Part shown: piece after piece, positions 8,062 through 17,314 of the stretch | Layout: every line of letters begins with the position of its first letter | Numbering within the stretch: the stretch's first letter is position 1 | Assembly: GCA_027492915.1 (NCBI GenBank) | Contig: JAPUDW010000327.1 | Span: forward strand, 113,657 to 177,656 | DNA: 64,000 nucleotides | Origin: Bacteroidota bacterium | GTDB lineage: Bacteria; Chloroflexota; Anaerolineae; Aggregatilineales; Phototrophicaceae | Direction: 5' to 3' | The notes under the pieces: generated by a model | Databases searched by the model: none | Told to the model about the DNA's origin: nothing | What the model saw: the letters and a program-made list of their open reading frames with translations, nothing else | Position numbers and translations under genes: made by a program

Positions 8062-8922
8062 ATGGCATCTGATCCCACTATCCAACAACCAATTGGCGAT
8101 CAAGAAAAGTTAGTCCCTGAAATTATACCTGAGCAATTACCAAGTCCCTATGCAGAAGAGGGTGCGCTCATTGTTATTCCAAGAACAACTTTCAATTACG
8201 TGATTATTGGACTGGCTTGTCTGGCTGTTGGTATTCTGCTCGGCACAACAGTCTTTAATCCAATGCGCGGTAACGAACTTACCCTTCAGACGATTTCCCA
8301 AGCAGTCGCAGATGGAATCAGTAAGTCGCCAACCGTGCAAACGGCACAAAATCAGGCGGTGCCGCAAAATATTAACGTCAGTGCCGACGACGACCCTTTT
8401 TGGGGGCCTAAAGATGCACCTGTGACGATTGTTGAATTTTCCGATTTTCAATGTCCCTACTGTGGGCGCTTCCACAAGGACACCTATGAGCAGCTTCGCA
8501 AAAATTATGAGGGCAAAATTCGGTTTGTCTATCGTGATTTTCCAATACTGAGCTTACATCCTTATGCGGAAGTTTCCGCTCAAGCCGCAGATTGTGCCAA
8601 CGAGCAAGGAAAATACTGGGAATATCATGATCTATTGTTGAGCAATCAAGACAAATATCTTCCAGCCGACTTAACTAATTTTGCTTCTCAACTCAATTTA
8701 GATGGGACAGCATTCACAACATGTATAAGTACTGGACGCTACAAGCAGGAAATCGCCAAAGATGTCCAAGACGGTGAAAGCTATGGCGTTACCGGAACAC
8801 CCACATTCTTTATTAACGGTCAAGCACTCGTTGGGGCACAGCCCTACACCGTTTTTGCATCAGCGATTGACGCGGAATTGGCAAAGGCAAACACGTCTGA
8901 AACAATACTTGCACCCGGATAG
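8062..8922 (+). CDS. DsbA-family membrane-anchored thiol oxidoreductase
   Basis: A 286-residue protein with one N-terminal membrane helix (residues about 45-63), a linker, and a thioredoxin domain of the DsbA/DsbG type. The active site is FSDFQCPYCGRFH (Cys131 and Cys134) and the cis-Pro loop is GVTGTPTFFING. It is of the BdbD/Thioredoxin_4 type that forms disulfides in exported proteins. It would act opposite to the TlpA reductases in this run and may prepare cysteines of copper proteins; the direction of flow is inferred. No VKOR/BdbC partner is visible nearby. Confidence 0.88.
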   Translation: MASDPTIQQPIGDQEKLVPEIIPEQLPSPYAEEGALIVIPRTTFNYVIIGLACLAVGILLGTTVFNPMRGNELTLQTISQAVADGISKSPTVQTAQNQAVPQNINVSADDDPFWGPKDAPVTIVEFSDFQCPYCGRFHKDTYEQLRKNYEGKIRFVYRDFPILSLHPYAEVSAQAADCANEQGKYWEYHDLLLSNQDKYLPADLTNFASQLNLDGTAFTTCISTGRYKQEIAKDVQDGESYGVTGTPTFFINGQALVGAQPYTVFASAIDAELAKANTSETILAPG

Positions 8923-8979
8923 TGTCGAGCTATGAGCATTTCACATCCTAACTTCGCTTCAAAAATTGGATAAAACAAC

Positions 8980-10050
8980 ATGAATTTTGTTGTTATTTTT
9001 CTGACCGGGCTAACCACAGGCGGGCTGACCTGCCTCGCTGTTCAAGGCGGCTTATTGGCAACTACCTTGGCGAAACAAGTAGCGGTAATCAGTTCAAAGG
9101 GCCAATCACATTCAGGTAATCAAAACAATCAGACATTGACGGGTATTCAAGTCGCGCAAAATCTTTGGCCTGTTGTTTACTTTATGACCGCCAAACTGCT
9201 CGCTTATACGTTGTTTGGCTTCTTGTTAGGCGCGCTGGGGTCGGTTATTCAAATCACTCCTGTAATACGTGCTGCGATGCAAATGCTGGCGGGACTATTC
9301 ATGTTGGTGACAGCATTAAACATGCTCAATGCCCATCCAATTTTCCGTTATGCTGTAATTCAGCCACCAAAAGTCCTCACCCGTTTGGTTCGTAACCAGT
9401 CGAAAAGTCAAGAAGTCTTTGCACCGATTGTGCTGGGTCTGATGACCATTTTGATACCGTGCGGTACTACACAAGCGATGGAAGTATTAGCTATTACTTC
9501 AGGTAGTCCCTTCCTAGGTGCTTTAGTGATGTTTGTCTTTGTTCTCGGAACTTCACCGACCTTTTTGATACTGGGCTTCTTGGCAACACGTATGCGCGGC
9601 AAATACCAACGCTTGTTCGGTGCCATAGCAGCATTGGCAATTTTGTTTGTCGGTCTGGTATCGCTGGACGGTGGTTTAAATCTGATTGGGTCTCCCCTCG
9701 CTCCGAGTCGCATGTTGGCATCTCTGGTGCAGCCGAGAGGATTGAACCTCGCAAATCAAGTTGTGAAAGCTACTGTTGTCAATGGTGTACAGGAAGTGAA
9801 CATCAACGCTGAAAATAACGGCTACTTTCCCAATTACTTTGGCGCTCAAAAAGAACAGCCAATTCGTGTAAAAGTCTCAACTAACAATGTCTACGGATGT
9901 ACGCGAGCTTTTGTTATTCCAAGTATGGGCATACAAGAAATTCTTCCAGAAACCGGAGAAAAGATAATTGATTTACCCGCTCAGTCATCTGGAACAATTT
10001 ACTTCACCTGTGGAATGGGAATGTATAACGGAGCCATTATTATCCAATAA
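8980..10050 (+). CDS. TauE/SafE (DsbD_2-like) membrane protein fused to a cupredoxin-like domain
   Basis: A 356-residue fusion. The first 250 residues are a six-helix TauE/SafE or DsbD_2-type membrane domain with cysteines in GLTCLAVQGG and ILIPCGTTQAM, placed like the redox pair of CcdA-type transporters. The last 90 residues form an extracytoplasmic beta domain of the cupredoxin_1 type, with potential copper ligands in YGCTRAF, the PSMGIQ segment and FTCGMGMYNG. Such fusions occur near copper and cytochrome oxidase genes. A likely role is delivery of copper, electrons or both to outside proteins. A copper chaperone gene follows 49 bases later. Confidence 0.78.
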   Translation: MNFVVIFLTGLTTGGLTCLAVQGGLLATTLAKQVAVISSKGQSHSGNQNNQTLTGIQVAQNLWPVVYFMTAKLLAYTLFGFLLGALGSVIQITPVIRAAMQMLAGLFMLVTALNMLNAHPIFRYAVIQPPKVLTRLVRNQSKSQEVFAPIVLGLMTILIPCGTTQAMEVLAITSGSPFLGALVMFVFVLGTSPTFLILGFLATRMRGKYQRLFGAIAALAILFVGLVSLDGGLNLIGSPLAPSRMLASLVQPRGLNLANQVVKATVVNGVQEVNINAENNGYFPNYFGAQKEQPIRVKVSTNNVYGCTRAFVIPSMGIQEILPETGEKIIDLPAQSSGTIYFTCGMGMYNGAIIIQ

Positions 10051-10099
10051 GTTTAAACGTAAAAACCCAACCCATCTAAAGGAGAAAGGTGGCAACAAC

Positions 10100-10321
10100 A
10101 TGATTAAAAAGAGGTTTCAAATTCAAGGGATGCATTGTGTCGCTTGTGCAATGACTATTGATGGGGCGATAGAAGATTTACCGGGAGTGAAGTCAGCGAC
10201 GACACACTACGCGCGACAGATTGTTGATGTGGAATACGATGACCGAAAACTGACCGATGACCAGATCATTATAGCTATTCAAGAGTCAGGGTATGAGGCC
10301 GTTGCAAACAGTCGAGATTAA
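10100..10321 (+). CDS. copZ: CopZ-type copper chaperone (HMA domain)
   Basis: A 73-residue cytosolic protein that is a single HMA domain. It binds Cu(I) through GMHCVAC (GMxCxxC near residues 10-16) and would hand copper to CopA or to the membrane fusion encoded upstream. The ATG at 10100 is chosen because of the strong AAAGGAG ribosome binding site at about 10078-10084 and a complete HMA fold from there; a longer in-frame reading overlaps the previous gene. The length is standard for CopZ. Confidence 0.88.
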   Translation: MIKKRFQIQGMHCVACAMTIDGAIEDLPGVKSATTHYARQIVDVEYDDRKLTDDQIIIAIQESGYEAVANSRD

Positions 10322-10343
10322 AAAGAATTGATGTAGTCAACCA

Positions 10344-10910
10344 ATGAATGATTTTCTTGAAACACCAACCGCTTCAGAGCGCCGACTTTCTAATTTCGGC
10401 ACAATCGTTCTCATCATTGGCATTGTGGTCGTTGTAGCCGTTTTTGGTCTCGCCTTAGCTCGACGCAATGAAACTCAACCCAAATCTGGCGCCGCCCCTG
10501 ATTTCACCCTAACGACATTTAATGGAGAACAATTTCGTCTCTCCGACCAGCGAGGTAAAGTTGTTGTCATTAATTTCTGGGCGAGTTGGTGCATTCCCTG
10601 TCGCGATGAGGCTCCTGCTTTACAAGCAACTTGGGAACGCTACAAAGACAAAGATGTGTTATTCGTTGGCGTGGATTATGCGGATACCGACGATAACGCC
10701 CTTGCATTCATCAAGGAATTCGGGATTACTTATCCGAATGGCCCAGATGTGGGGATAAAGATTTTCACTGCTTATCGAGTGCAGGGTGTTCCAGAAACGT
10801 TTGTTATAGATCAACAGGGTAATGTTGCGCAGTTCTTATATGCAGGGGTCAACGAAAAACAACTTGGCAGCGCCATTGATTTACTACTGGTTCAGAAGAA
10901 CGAGCCATGA
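10344..10910 (+). CDS. TlpA/ResA-type thiol-disulfide oxidoreductase (second copy)
   Basis: A 188-residue protein with one membrane helix (residues about 20-39) and an extracytoplasmic thioredoxin fold. The active site is NFWASWCIPC (Cys83 and Cys86), and the family insert contains VDYADTDDNALAFIKEFG. The cis-Pro region is VQGVPETFVID. It is shorter than the TlpA at 4853 and lacks its long linker, so the two may serve different partners. It lies 22 bases after copZ in the same run. Confidence 0.88.
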   Translation: MNDFLETPTASERRLSNFGTIVLIIGIVVVVAVFGLALARRNETQPKSGAAPDFTLTTFNGEQFRLSDQRGKVVVINFWASWCIPCRDEAPALQATWERYKDKDVLFVGVDYADTDDNALAFIKEFGITYPNGPDVGIKIFTAYRVQGVPETFVIDQQGNVAQFLYAGVNEKQLGSAIDLLLVQKNEP

Positions 10911-10992
10911 GTTCTGATTACCTATTCGTAATACGCCTTTTAGACTGTTCCAGCTCGTCAATGGATCTCATACCTCAGGCTAACAAATAATC

Positions 10993-11856
10993 ATGCCTGA
11001 GATCGATAAAACGCAGTATAGCGAGGAACAAAATCGAACGCTAGAGCATTTCAATGAACTGAGCGATTATTGGTACGAGGTTTACCGAGATGAGTATTTA
11101 TTTGCAAGCTATGCCTTGCGAAAACAACATCGCTTTGTTTTAGACTTGGTACAACGAACAAAAGGCGCAAATCGCATTTTGGATGTAGGTTGTGGAGCTG
11201 GAGTGACAGCACTAGAGCTAGCCCAGATGGGTTATGAAGTCGATGGTCTAGACATCGCACCCAAAATGATCCAGCGGGCGCAAAACGAAGCTCAGCACCG
11301 AAACCTTGAATGTGAGTTCAAGGTTGGGATAGTCGAGCATTTACCTTACCTCGATCAGTATTATGATGTCGTGATCGCTTTAGGTTTATTGGGCAATATT
11401 TTAGACGATAGATCGGCCTTAGAGGAGATAACTCGCGTCCTTAAGCCGAAAGGACGCTTGATCTTGACCATACCTAATCTCCTAGCGCTGGATTTGTTAA
11501 TCGCTTTGCCGAAATCGTTACCCATCATGTTAGGAGCTACACGGTTCAGGCAACCGCTGCGCGTGGTCGGTAATCTTGGGCGCCGTTTGATCCGACGTGA
11601 CATTAAAGATATATCAGCACTACGTTTTAACCAATGTGTGATGCCACAAAAGTTCGTGAAACACTTACAACAACATGGGTTCCGTGATGTGAAATATTAT
11701 CCGCTGACTTTCGGGCCAATCATGCCTTTTGGCCTACAGGTGTTACGCGATCAGAATTCCATCCGCATGAGTGAGAAAATTGTGCACTGGGTCTCTACAA
11801 TAAAGCCTTTAGGGATGATGGGGACAATGATGGTTTACGATGGATGGCGCATTTGA
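10993..11856 (+). CDS. SAM-dependent methyltransferase
   Basis: A 287-residue class I methyltransferase. Motif I is ILDVGCGAGVTALELAQMG (residues about 60-78), followed by the acidic ribose-binding turn DGLDIAPKMIQRAQ and the motif DVVIALGLLGNIL. The C-terminal third is basic and hydrophobic (LLIALPKSLPIML), as in enzymes acting on lipid-linked or membrane substrates, but the substrate is unknown. It is the last plus-strand gene of the run and ends just before a bidirectional terminator. Confidence 0.82.
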   Translation: MPEIDKTQYSEEQNRTLEHFNELSDYWYEVYRDEYLFASYALRKQHRFVLDLVQRTKGANRILDVGCGAGVTALELAQMGYEVDGLDIAPKMIQRAQNEAQHRNLECEFKVGIVEHLPYLDQYYDVVIALGLLGNILDDRSALEEITRVLKPKGRLILTIPNLLALDLLIALPKSLPIMLGATRFRQPLRVVGNLGRRLIRRDIKDISALRFNQCVMPQKFVKHLQQHGFRDVKYYPLTFGPIMPFGLQVLRDQNSIRMSEKIVHWVSTIKPLGMMGTMMVYDGWRI

Positions 11857-11872
11857 GTTGATTTGAAAAAGA

Positions 11873-11907
11873 AGCGCACATTTTGGTTTGATGTGCGCTC
11901 ACTGTTT
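11873..11907. terminator. Hairpin terminator between convergent operons
   Basis: A 9-bp stem, AGCGCACAT (11873-11881) with ATGTGCGCT (11891-11899), has a 9-base loop. Read on the minus strand it is followed by TTCTTTTTC, a usable U-tract, so it should end the minus-strand operon that comes from the right. On the plus strand the tail is weak. Confidence 0.65.
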
Positions 11908-12045
11908 AGATTGACAGCTTGAGTATTACTGGTCATTTACTCATTCAATCACTTTTGCAGCAGTCATCAAACCACCCCAAATTAGCTCAATTGTTGGCTG
12001 TATGATGCAGGCTGTGATAGTTAGCAAAAGCTTGATACTTATGAG

Positions 12046-12678
12046 TTACCCTGCCAGCATTTTCTCCATCATATCAATCTCAGCCGTTTGGTTGGTAATG
12101 ATGTCTTGCGCCAATTTGAGTAAGTCAGGATGGCCCTGAGGATCACGCTGCAACAGTCGTTGCGACATATGAATTGCATCATCATGATGATCAATCATTG
12201 ATTCCAGAAATGCAACTTCATAATCTTTGCCCTCTAACCGATTAAGCCCAGCCATCATACCCATCATCATCGTTGGGTCAGTCGCAGGCATAGTCATACC
12301 GGCCATGCTACTAGGCGTTGCTGTGCCATTCATGTCCATAGCACCCGTGTTGCCCATACTCATCATATCGGCCATTGGCATGGGTTTATAGTCGACGTTG
12401 TACCACTTCAGCAAATAACCTTCCATGGTTGTTATTTCAGCGGTCTGTGCCGTAATGATGTCTTGGCACATTTTTAGGACAGACTCTGTCTTAGCCTTCA
12501 TCAGGCAATCCTGTGACATATCGAGCGCCATTTGATGATGATCCATCATTCCTTCAAGGAAACGGACCTCAGCTCGTCCGGCTCGCCCTTCTATAGGTGC
12601 ATCAGCCAATGCTGAGGGTAATACCGAGGCCATCAAAACAAATGCAAATAATCCAAAAACTATGTAACGAACCTTCAT
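12046..12678 (-). CDS. DUF305 copper-associated exported protein with two repeats
   Basis: A 210-residue secreted protein. The signal peptide (residues 1-25, ending SALADA) is followed by two DUF305 units, each with the pattern FLEGMMDHHQMALDMS or FLESMIDHHDDAIHMS and a QTAEI segment. These carry paired His and Met residues typical of ferritin-like copper-binding proteins (CopM-like). The linker is Met-rich. ATG 12678 is used because AGGGAG lies 7 bases upstream; ATG 12696 has none. It is the last gene of a minus-strand operon led by a two-component system. A role in binding copper outside the membrane is inferred. Confidence 0.82.
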   Translation of the reverse strand: MKVRYIVFGLFAFVLMASVLPSALADAPIEGRAGRAEVRFLEGMMDHHQMALDMSQDCLMKAKTESVLKMCQDIITAQTAEITTMEGYLLKWYNVDYKPMPMADMMSMGNTGAMDMNGTATPSSMAGMTMPATDPTMMMGMMAGLNRLEGKDYEVAFLESMIDHHDDAIHMSQRLLQRDPQGHPDLLKLAQDIITNQTAEIDMMEKMLAG

Positions 12679-12710
12679 GATCAGACTCCCTATCAAATTG
12701 AACTAAATAA

Positions 12711-12923
12711 CTAATGATTCATCCCCGGCATGTTGGCTGGCATTGTCGAAGTCGCTTGTGCTGACATATTCATACCAGGCATAGAACCTTTGCTAGGTCT
12801 TATGACGAATGTTTGGCTCGCGCTGTAAACGATCCAGACAATTAATGCGATCACAATAGCAGCCACTAGCCATTTCATAGATATTCCCGTGCGCCCCAGC
12901 GGTTTTTGTTCCATCAGTACCAT
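12711..12923 (-). CDS. Small membrane protein with Met-rich tail
   Basis: About 70 residues with one membrane helix (WLVAAIVIALIVWIVYSA) and an outward tail carrying MPGMNM, STMPAN and MPGMNH motifs. Such Met clusters bind Cu(I) or Ag(I) in CusF/CopM-like proteins. The start is uncertain: ATG 12923, ATG 12914 or TTG 12941. No family name is recognised. It lies between the sensor kinase and the DUF305 gene and is probably a membrane-bound copper ligand. Confidence 0.6.
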   Translation of the reverse strand: MVLMEQKPLGRTGISMKWLVAAIVIALIVWIVYSASQTFVIRPSKGSMPGMNMSAQATSTMPANMPGMNH

Positions 12924-13002
12924 TTTTCTTATGTCTGCCAAAAGGTGATGAACATATCAAACAACATTAAAATCCATGTCGACCAACGTAGCCGAGACAT
13001 TG

Positions 13003-14163
13003 CTACAGGATGCGTCGTGTTATTGAAGCACATATGTCAGTTGTATGAAGTTTTGATGAAGTTTCTACTTGTGGCAATGTAAAATAGAAAGTGCTGCCCG
13101 TGTTTAGACCAGCGCTTTCGACCCAAATCCGTCCCTTATGAGCCTCAATTATGTATTGAGCGATAGTCAGACCAATTCCACTACCGCCTCCAGCTCGTGA
13201 ACGAGATTTGTCTACACGATAAAATCGTTGAAAGACGCACTTAAGGTCAGTAGCATCCAATCCAATTCCTGTATCTCGTACAACAAAACGAGCAAATTTA
13301 TCATGTTGCTCGACAAATACAATGACATTCCCACCTGTTGGTGTATATTGCAGCGCATTTCCCAGTAAATTAAGAAGTACCTGCCGGATGCGGTCAAAAT
13401 CTCCAAGCACATTCACGGAACAATCTGATAGACAGACAGTTAGAGATACCTTTTTGTCCTCAAACTGTGGTTGCAACCAATCTGCGGCTGCTTTTATAAT
13501 CCGAATTGGGTTTTGAGGGGAAATATCCATTTGTAATTGCGAAGCTTCTGCCCGGGAGAGTTCTTGTAGATCGTGAACGAGTCGTTGCAAACGATCTACT
13601 TCACGGCGAATAATGCGAAATGTATCTTGTGACGGCGCAATTACACCATCCTGCAAACCCTCCATATAGCCTTTTATACTGGCTAAAGGGGTTTTCAATT
13701 CGTGACTCACATCTCCAATAAGTCGCTGCCGCATGGCCTCTGTTTCAGCGAGAGATGCGGCCATGCTGTTAAAGCTTCGTGTTAGCTCACCTAATTCTCC
13801 AGTTTCGTGCGTGCTGAGTCTTTCGCTATAGTGGCCCTCAGCGATATATTGACTCGCATTCACGATTTTTTGTATTGGACGAGTAATTCTCAAACTGATA
13901 TACCAACTGGCACCAACCGCCGCAACTATTGCCGTTATGCCTGCGACAAGAAGTGCGCCGTTCAAAGTTTCACGAAAACGTGCATTAAGATCATCTTTGA
14001 CGCTCTGCTGCTCACGGCTTGACATCATGGACATATTACTCATATGTTCAACGTGGCTGGAAAAAGCAGCCGGTGCAATCAATAGGGTGGTAACGGCGAC
14101 GACCATCAAACTGATTACGATAACAAAGAAATGCGAGAAAAATAATTTCCAATTCAATGTCAT
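13003..14163 (-). CDS. Sensor histidine kinase of a copper-type two-component system
   Basis: A 386-residue membrane kinase. The first helix (residues 8-30) is followed by a short outside loop rich in Met and His (HVEHMSNMSMMSS) and a second helix (70-92). HAMP follows at about 92-145, then HisKA with DVSHELKTPLASIKGY and the HATPase domain (NLLGNALQYT, DTGIGLD, GGGSGIGLTIAQY). The Met/His loop is a plausible Cu(I)/Ag(I) site, though shorter than the CusS sensor domain. The start overlaps the response regulator stop by 4 bases (ATGA). The system probably controls its own operon and perhaps the divergent copB. Confidence 0.88.
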   Translation of the reverse strand: MTLNWKLFFSHFFVIVISLMVVAVTTLLIAPAAFSSHVEHMSNMSMMSSREQQSVKDDLNARFRETLNGALLVAGITAIVAAVGASWYISLRITRPIQKIVNASQYIAEGHYSERLSTHETGELGELTRSFNSMAASLAETEAMRQRLIGDVSHELKTPLASIKGYMEGLQDGVIAPSQDTFRIIRREVDRLQRLVHDLQELSRAEASQLQMDISPQNPIRIIKAAADWLQPQFEDKKVSLTVCLSDCSVNVLGDFDRIRQVLLNLLGNALQYTPTGGNVIVFVEQHDKFARFVVRDTGIGLDATDLKCVFQRFYRVDKSRSRAGGGSGIGLTIAQYIIEAHKGRIWVESAGLNTGSTFYFTLPQVETSSKLHTTDICASITRRIL

Positions 14164-14849
14164 TGGGGTTCATCTTCAAATTTATAGCCTACACTGCGAA
14201 CAGTGAGCACATGTTTCGGATTTACCGGATCATGTTCAAGTTTTTGTCGGATACGACCAATATGAACATCAACTACTCGTTCATCGCCATAAAAATCGTA
14301 TCCCCATACTTGTTCAAGTAATTGCTCACGAGTTAAAACCTGTCCTGAATGGAGCGCTAGCACTTTTAGGAGCTTAAATTCCAATGCTGTCAAATCCACT
14401 TCCTGCTCATCACGCCATATCTTATGACGCTGGCTATCGATCCGAATACATGGAAAAGACAGAATACTATCTTCATTGCGAGATGCACTGCGATCACGTC
14501 TTAAAATCGCTTTCACGCGAGCAACTAACTCACGCGGGCTGAAAGGCTTTGTCAGATAATCATCGGCACCCACCGTCAAACCGACAATACGATCTGTTTC
14601 TTCAGATTTTGCTGTAAGTAAAAGAACATAAACATCAGACTCGCGTCGAAGTTGTTGTAAAATTTCAAGCCCATCCATACCGGGCAGCATAATATCTAAA
14701 ATGATCAAATTTGGCTGATGGCGACGAAATAATGTTAAACCCTGTTTTCCATCGCTAGCTTTGTAGACAATATAACCTTCTGCTGCAAGGTATGCCTCAA
14801 CCAGATTGAGAATATTTTCCTCATCGTCCACAATTAAAATATCTGCCAT
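14160..14849 (-). CDS. OmpR-family response regulator
   Basis: A 229-residue regulator with a receiver domain (acidic pocket in LIVDDEEN, phospho-acceptor Asp in LIILDIMLPGMDG, Lys in TKPFSPREL) and a C-terminal winged helix (EFKLLKVLALHSGQVLTREQLL, VDVHIGRIRQKLE). Start ATG 14849 (MADILIVDDEE) is preferred because AGGG lies just upstream; ATG 14873 adds eight residues without a binding site. It is the first gene of the kinase, Met-rich protein and DUF305 operon, and is divergent from copB. Confidence 0.9.
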   Translation of the reverse strand: MADILIVDDEENILNLVEAYLAAEGYIVYKASDGKQGLTLFRRHQPNLIILDIMLPGMDGLEILQQLRRESDVYVLLLTAKSEETDRIVGLTVGADDYLTKPFSPRELVARVKAILRRDRSASRNEDSILSFPCIRIDSQRHKIWRDEQEVDLTALEFKLLKVLALHSGQVLTREQLLEQVWGYDFYGDERVVDVHIGRIRQKLEHDPVNPKHVLTVRSVGYKFEDEPQ

Positions 14850-14918
14850 CAGAACCCTATTACACTCATCCATAAATTCACTTTACGAATCCTAGCTAAT
14901 TTCTCGGTGTCTGTAACC

Positions 14919-14930
14919 CGCCAAATGGCG
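14919..14930. promoter_or_regulatory. Copper-island palindrome, copy 1 (response regulator / copB gap)
   Basis: CGCCAAATGGCG lies in the 153-base gap between the response regulator and copB. The same motif occurs before copA and before the HMA gene at 20832. The flanks are also similar (AACC on the left, CATG on the right). Here I see no clear -10 box at the position where the other two copies have one. Confidence 0.6.
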
Positions 14931-15002
14931 CATGCTTGGTGGGCTGATAATACGTAAGATGATGATTGAAATAAAAAGCAAAGCGTTGCGAGGGTCGGAA
15001 GT

Positions 15003-17174
15003 ATGGATAATTCTCCTAACAGCACAAAGCGGATACCAAATGAACAGCAACATGATGACCAGCACGCGGAACACAGTGATCGCACCAATATAAAGCCTAA
15101 GGTAATGGATATGGAGGCAATGGATCACTCCGCTCATGCTGGACATAGCAATCACGACGCACATACCGGACATGGAGTGATGCACGAAGGTCACGCCACT
15201 ATGATGCGAAATCGGTTCTGGATTTGTGTGCCACTGACATTCATCGTATTGCTTTATTCCCCTATGATTCAGACCTGGTTTCACTTCACGGCACCGCAAT
15301 TTCCCGGCAGTCAGTTGATTGCGCCGATTATCGGCACAATTATCTTTGTAGTGGGCGGTTTCCCTTTCCTCAGCATGGCGCGGCAGGAATTAGCAATCCG
15401 CCAACCGGCCATGATGACCCTGATTTCTCTGGCAATCACAACGGCCTATCTTTACAGCATGGGCATTTTTCTGTTCCCGATAAGCGATACAGCAATGCGT
15501 TCTGGAGGTATGACCGACTTCTTTTGGGAATTGGCAACGCTCATCACCATTATGCTGCTCGGACATTGGATTGAACTCCGCAGCGTTGGTCAAGCACAGG
15601 GCGCTCTGCGGGAACTGGCAAAGCTCTTACCCGACCAAGCAGAACGTATCCTCCCCAATGGTCAGACAGAAAATGTTATCGTCAGCCAACTCCGCTCCGG
15701 AGATCGCGTTTTGATCCGACCCGGCACGAGTATTCCTGCGGATGGTGTCGTATCAGAAGGTGATAGTAGTGTCAACGAGGCCATGATTACCGGTGAAAGT
15801 AAACCTGTAGATAAACACATAGGTGATAAAGTAATTGGAGGAACAGTCAATTTATCGGGATCACTCCGTGTGGAGATCCAACAGGTCGGAGAAAGTACGG
15901 CGCTAGCTGGCATCATGCGCTTAGTTGAAGAAGCGCAAAAGAGTCAATCACGTGCTCAAACCCTTGCTCAACGTGCTGCTTTTTACCTGACTGTTGTCGC
16001 GATTGTCGCTGGCATTTTGACTTTCATTGGCTGGATCATTTTCACGGGCAATGTCTCCGATGCGGTGCGCTTTACGGTTGGGGTGCTAATCATCGCGTGC
16101 CCACATGCATTAGGGTTGGCGGTTCCTCTGGTTATTTCGATCTCAACAACACTCTCAGCACGCAATGGATTACTGATCCGCAAGCGTGTTGCACTGGAAA
16201 GCGCGAAAGATCTGAACTATATCATTTTCGACAAAACCGGTACGCTGACTAAAGGCGAACAGGGAATCGTAGATACTGCGACCACTGGAATCAGCGCAGA
16301 CGAAGCATTGAGCATTGCTGCGGGGATTGAAGGCGACAGTGAACACATCATTGCTGAAGCCGTTCTCAAGTATGCTCAGTCGAAAAGTATCCAACCATCA
16401 CCAGTTAGCAATTTTGAAAGTCTAGCTGGACGAGGTGTGAAGGCCGTGGTGAACGGAGCAACCTATTTTGCGGGTGGCCCCCGTTTGCTGGAGCAACAAA
16501 AATGGACAGTACCAGCCATGTTACAACCTTCACTACAGAAAGCTGAAGCTGCTGGACAATCGGTGATCTATCTGGCGGATGAAAAAGGGGTTGTAGCGCT
16601 GTTTGCAGTTGCCGATGTCATCCGCGAGGAAAGCCGACAGGCTGTAAAGCAACTTCATGATCTTGGATTGAAGGTTGCTATGCTAACCGGCGATAGTGAA
16701 GCAGTAGCGAAAGCAGTGGCCCAGGAACTCGGTATTGATACCTATTTTGCACAGGTACTTCCTGAAAACAAAGCGGATAAAGTTCGCGAGTTGCAGCGCG
16801 GCGGCAATAAGGTCGCAATGGTTGGCGACGGCGTGAACGACGCACCTGCATTGCTCACAGCCGATGTGGGCATTGCCATTGGTGCAGGGACAGATGTAGC
16901 CATTGAAAGTGCCGGAATTATATTAGTCCGCTCTAACCCGCTCGATATTGTCAAGATTATCCGCCTGAGCCGCGCGACCTATCGTAAGATGATTCAGAAT
17001 TTGGTGTGGGCGGCAGGCTATAACGTATTCGCTATCCCCTTGGCAATGGGTGTTCTCGCGCCGATTGGCATTACGCTTGATCCAGCCATTGGGGCAGTTT
17101 TCATGTCAGCCAGTACAGTCATTGTGGCAATCAACGCCCAGCTTTTGCGCGGACTAATTTTGTCAAATGCATAG
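15003..17174 (+). CDS. copB: CopB-type copper/silver exporting P1B ATPase
   Basis: A 723-residue exporter. The N-terminal tail (residues 1-68) is His/Met-rich (DHSAHAGHSNHDAHTGH) and replaces a CxxC HMA domain. Eight membrane segments are expected. The actuator motif is ITGESKP (about 262-268) and the transport motif is ACPHALGL (Cys366-Pro-His). The CPH motif, in place of CPC, defines the CopB or P1B-3 group. The phosphorylation site DKTGT has Asp410, and the hinge [13 protein letters not shown] lies near residue 605. It starts at ATG 15003, with GAGGG upstream. It is divergent from the copper-type two-component operon. Confidence 0.93.
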   Translation: MDNSPNSTKRIPNEQQHDDQHAEHSDRTNIKPKVMDMEAMDHSAHAGHSNHDAHTGHGVMHEGHATMMRNRFWICVPLTFIVLLYSPMIQTWFHFTAPQFPGSQLIAPIIGTIIFVVGGFPFLSMARQELAIRQPAMMTLISLAITTAYLYSMGIFLFPISDTAMRSGGMTDFFWELATLITIMLLGHWIELRSVGQAQGALRELAKLLPDQAERILPNGQTENVIVSQLRSGDRVLIRPGTSIPADGVVSEGDSSVNEAMITGESKPVDKHIGDKVIGGTVNLSGSLRVEIQQVGESTALAGIMRLVEEAQKSQSRAQTLAQRAAFYLTVVAIVAGILTFIGWIIFTGNVSDAVRFTVGVLIIACPHALGLAVPLVISISTTLSARNGLLIRKRVALESAKDLNYIIFDKTGTLTKGEQGIVDTATTGISADEALSIAAGIEGDSEHIIAEAVLKYAQSKSIQPSPVSNFESLAGRGVKAVVNGATYFAGGPRLLEQQKWTVPAMLQPSLQKAEAAGQSVIYLADEKGVVALFAVADVIREESRQAVKQLHDLGLKVAMLTGDSEAVAKAVAQELGIDTYFAQVLPENKADKVRELQRGGNKVAMVGDGVNDAPALLTADVGIAIGAGTDVAIESAGIILVRSNPLDIVKIIRLSRATYRKMIQNLVWAAGYNVFAIPLAMGVLAPIGITLDPAIGAVFMSASTVIVAINAQLLRGLILSNA

Positions 17175-17314
17175 TGAGTTGTACTTTTAGATGAAGCGAA
17201 GTCCAGATAAATGATAGCTTCGTCTGATTCACAACTTGAATTCCATCAATGTAACCACAATAAGGAACTTAGCAATTTTGCCAATTGCAAATCAGATATG
17301 TGATGCAAAATCGA

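Noticed and set aside
17190..17241. Terminator after copB formed by AGATGAAGC and GCTTCGTCT
   Set aside because: The stem is long-looped, contains a G-T pair and has no following run of T, so a functional terminator is not supported.
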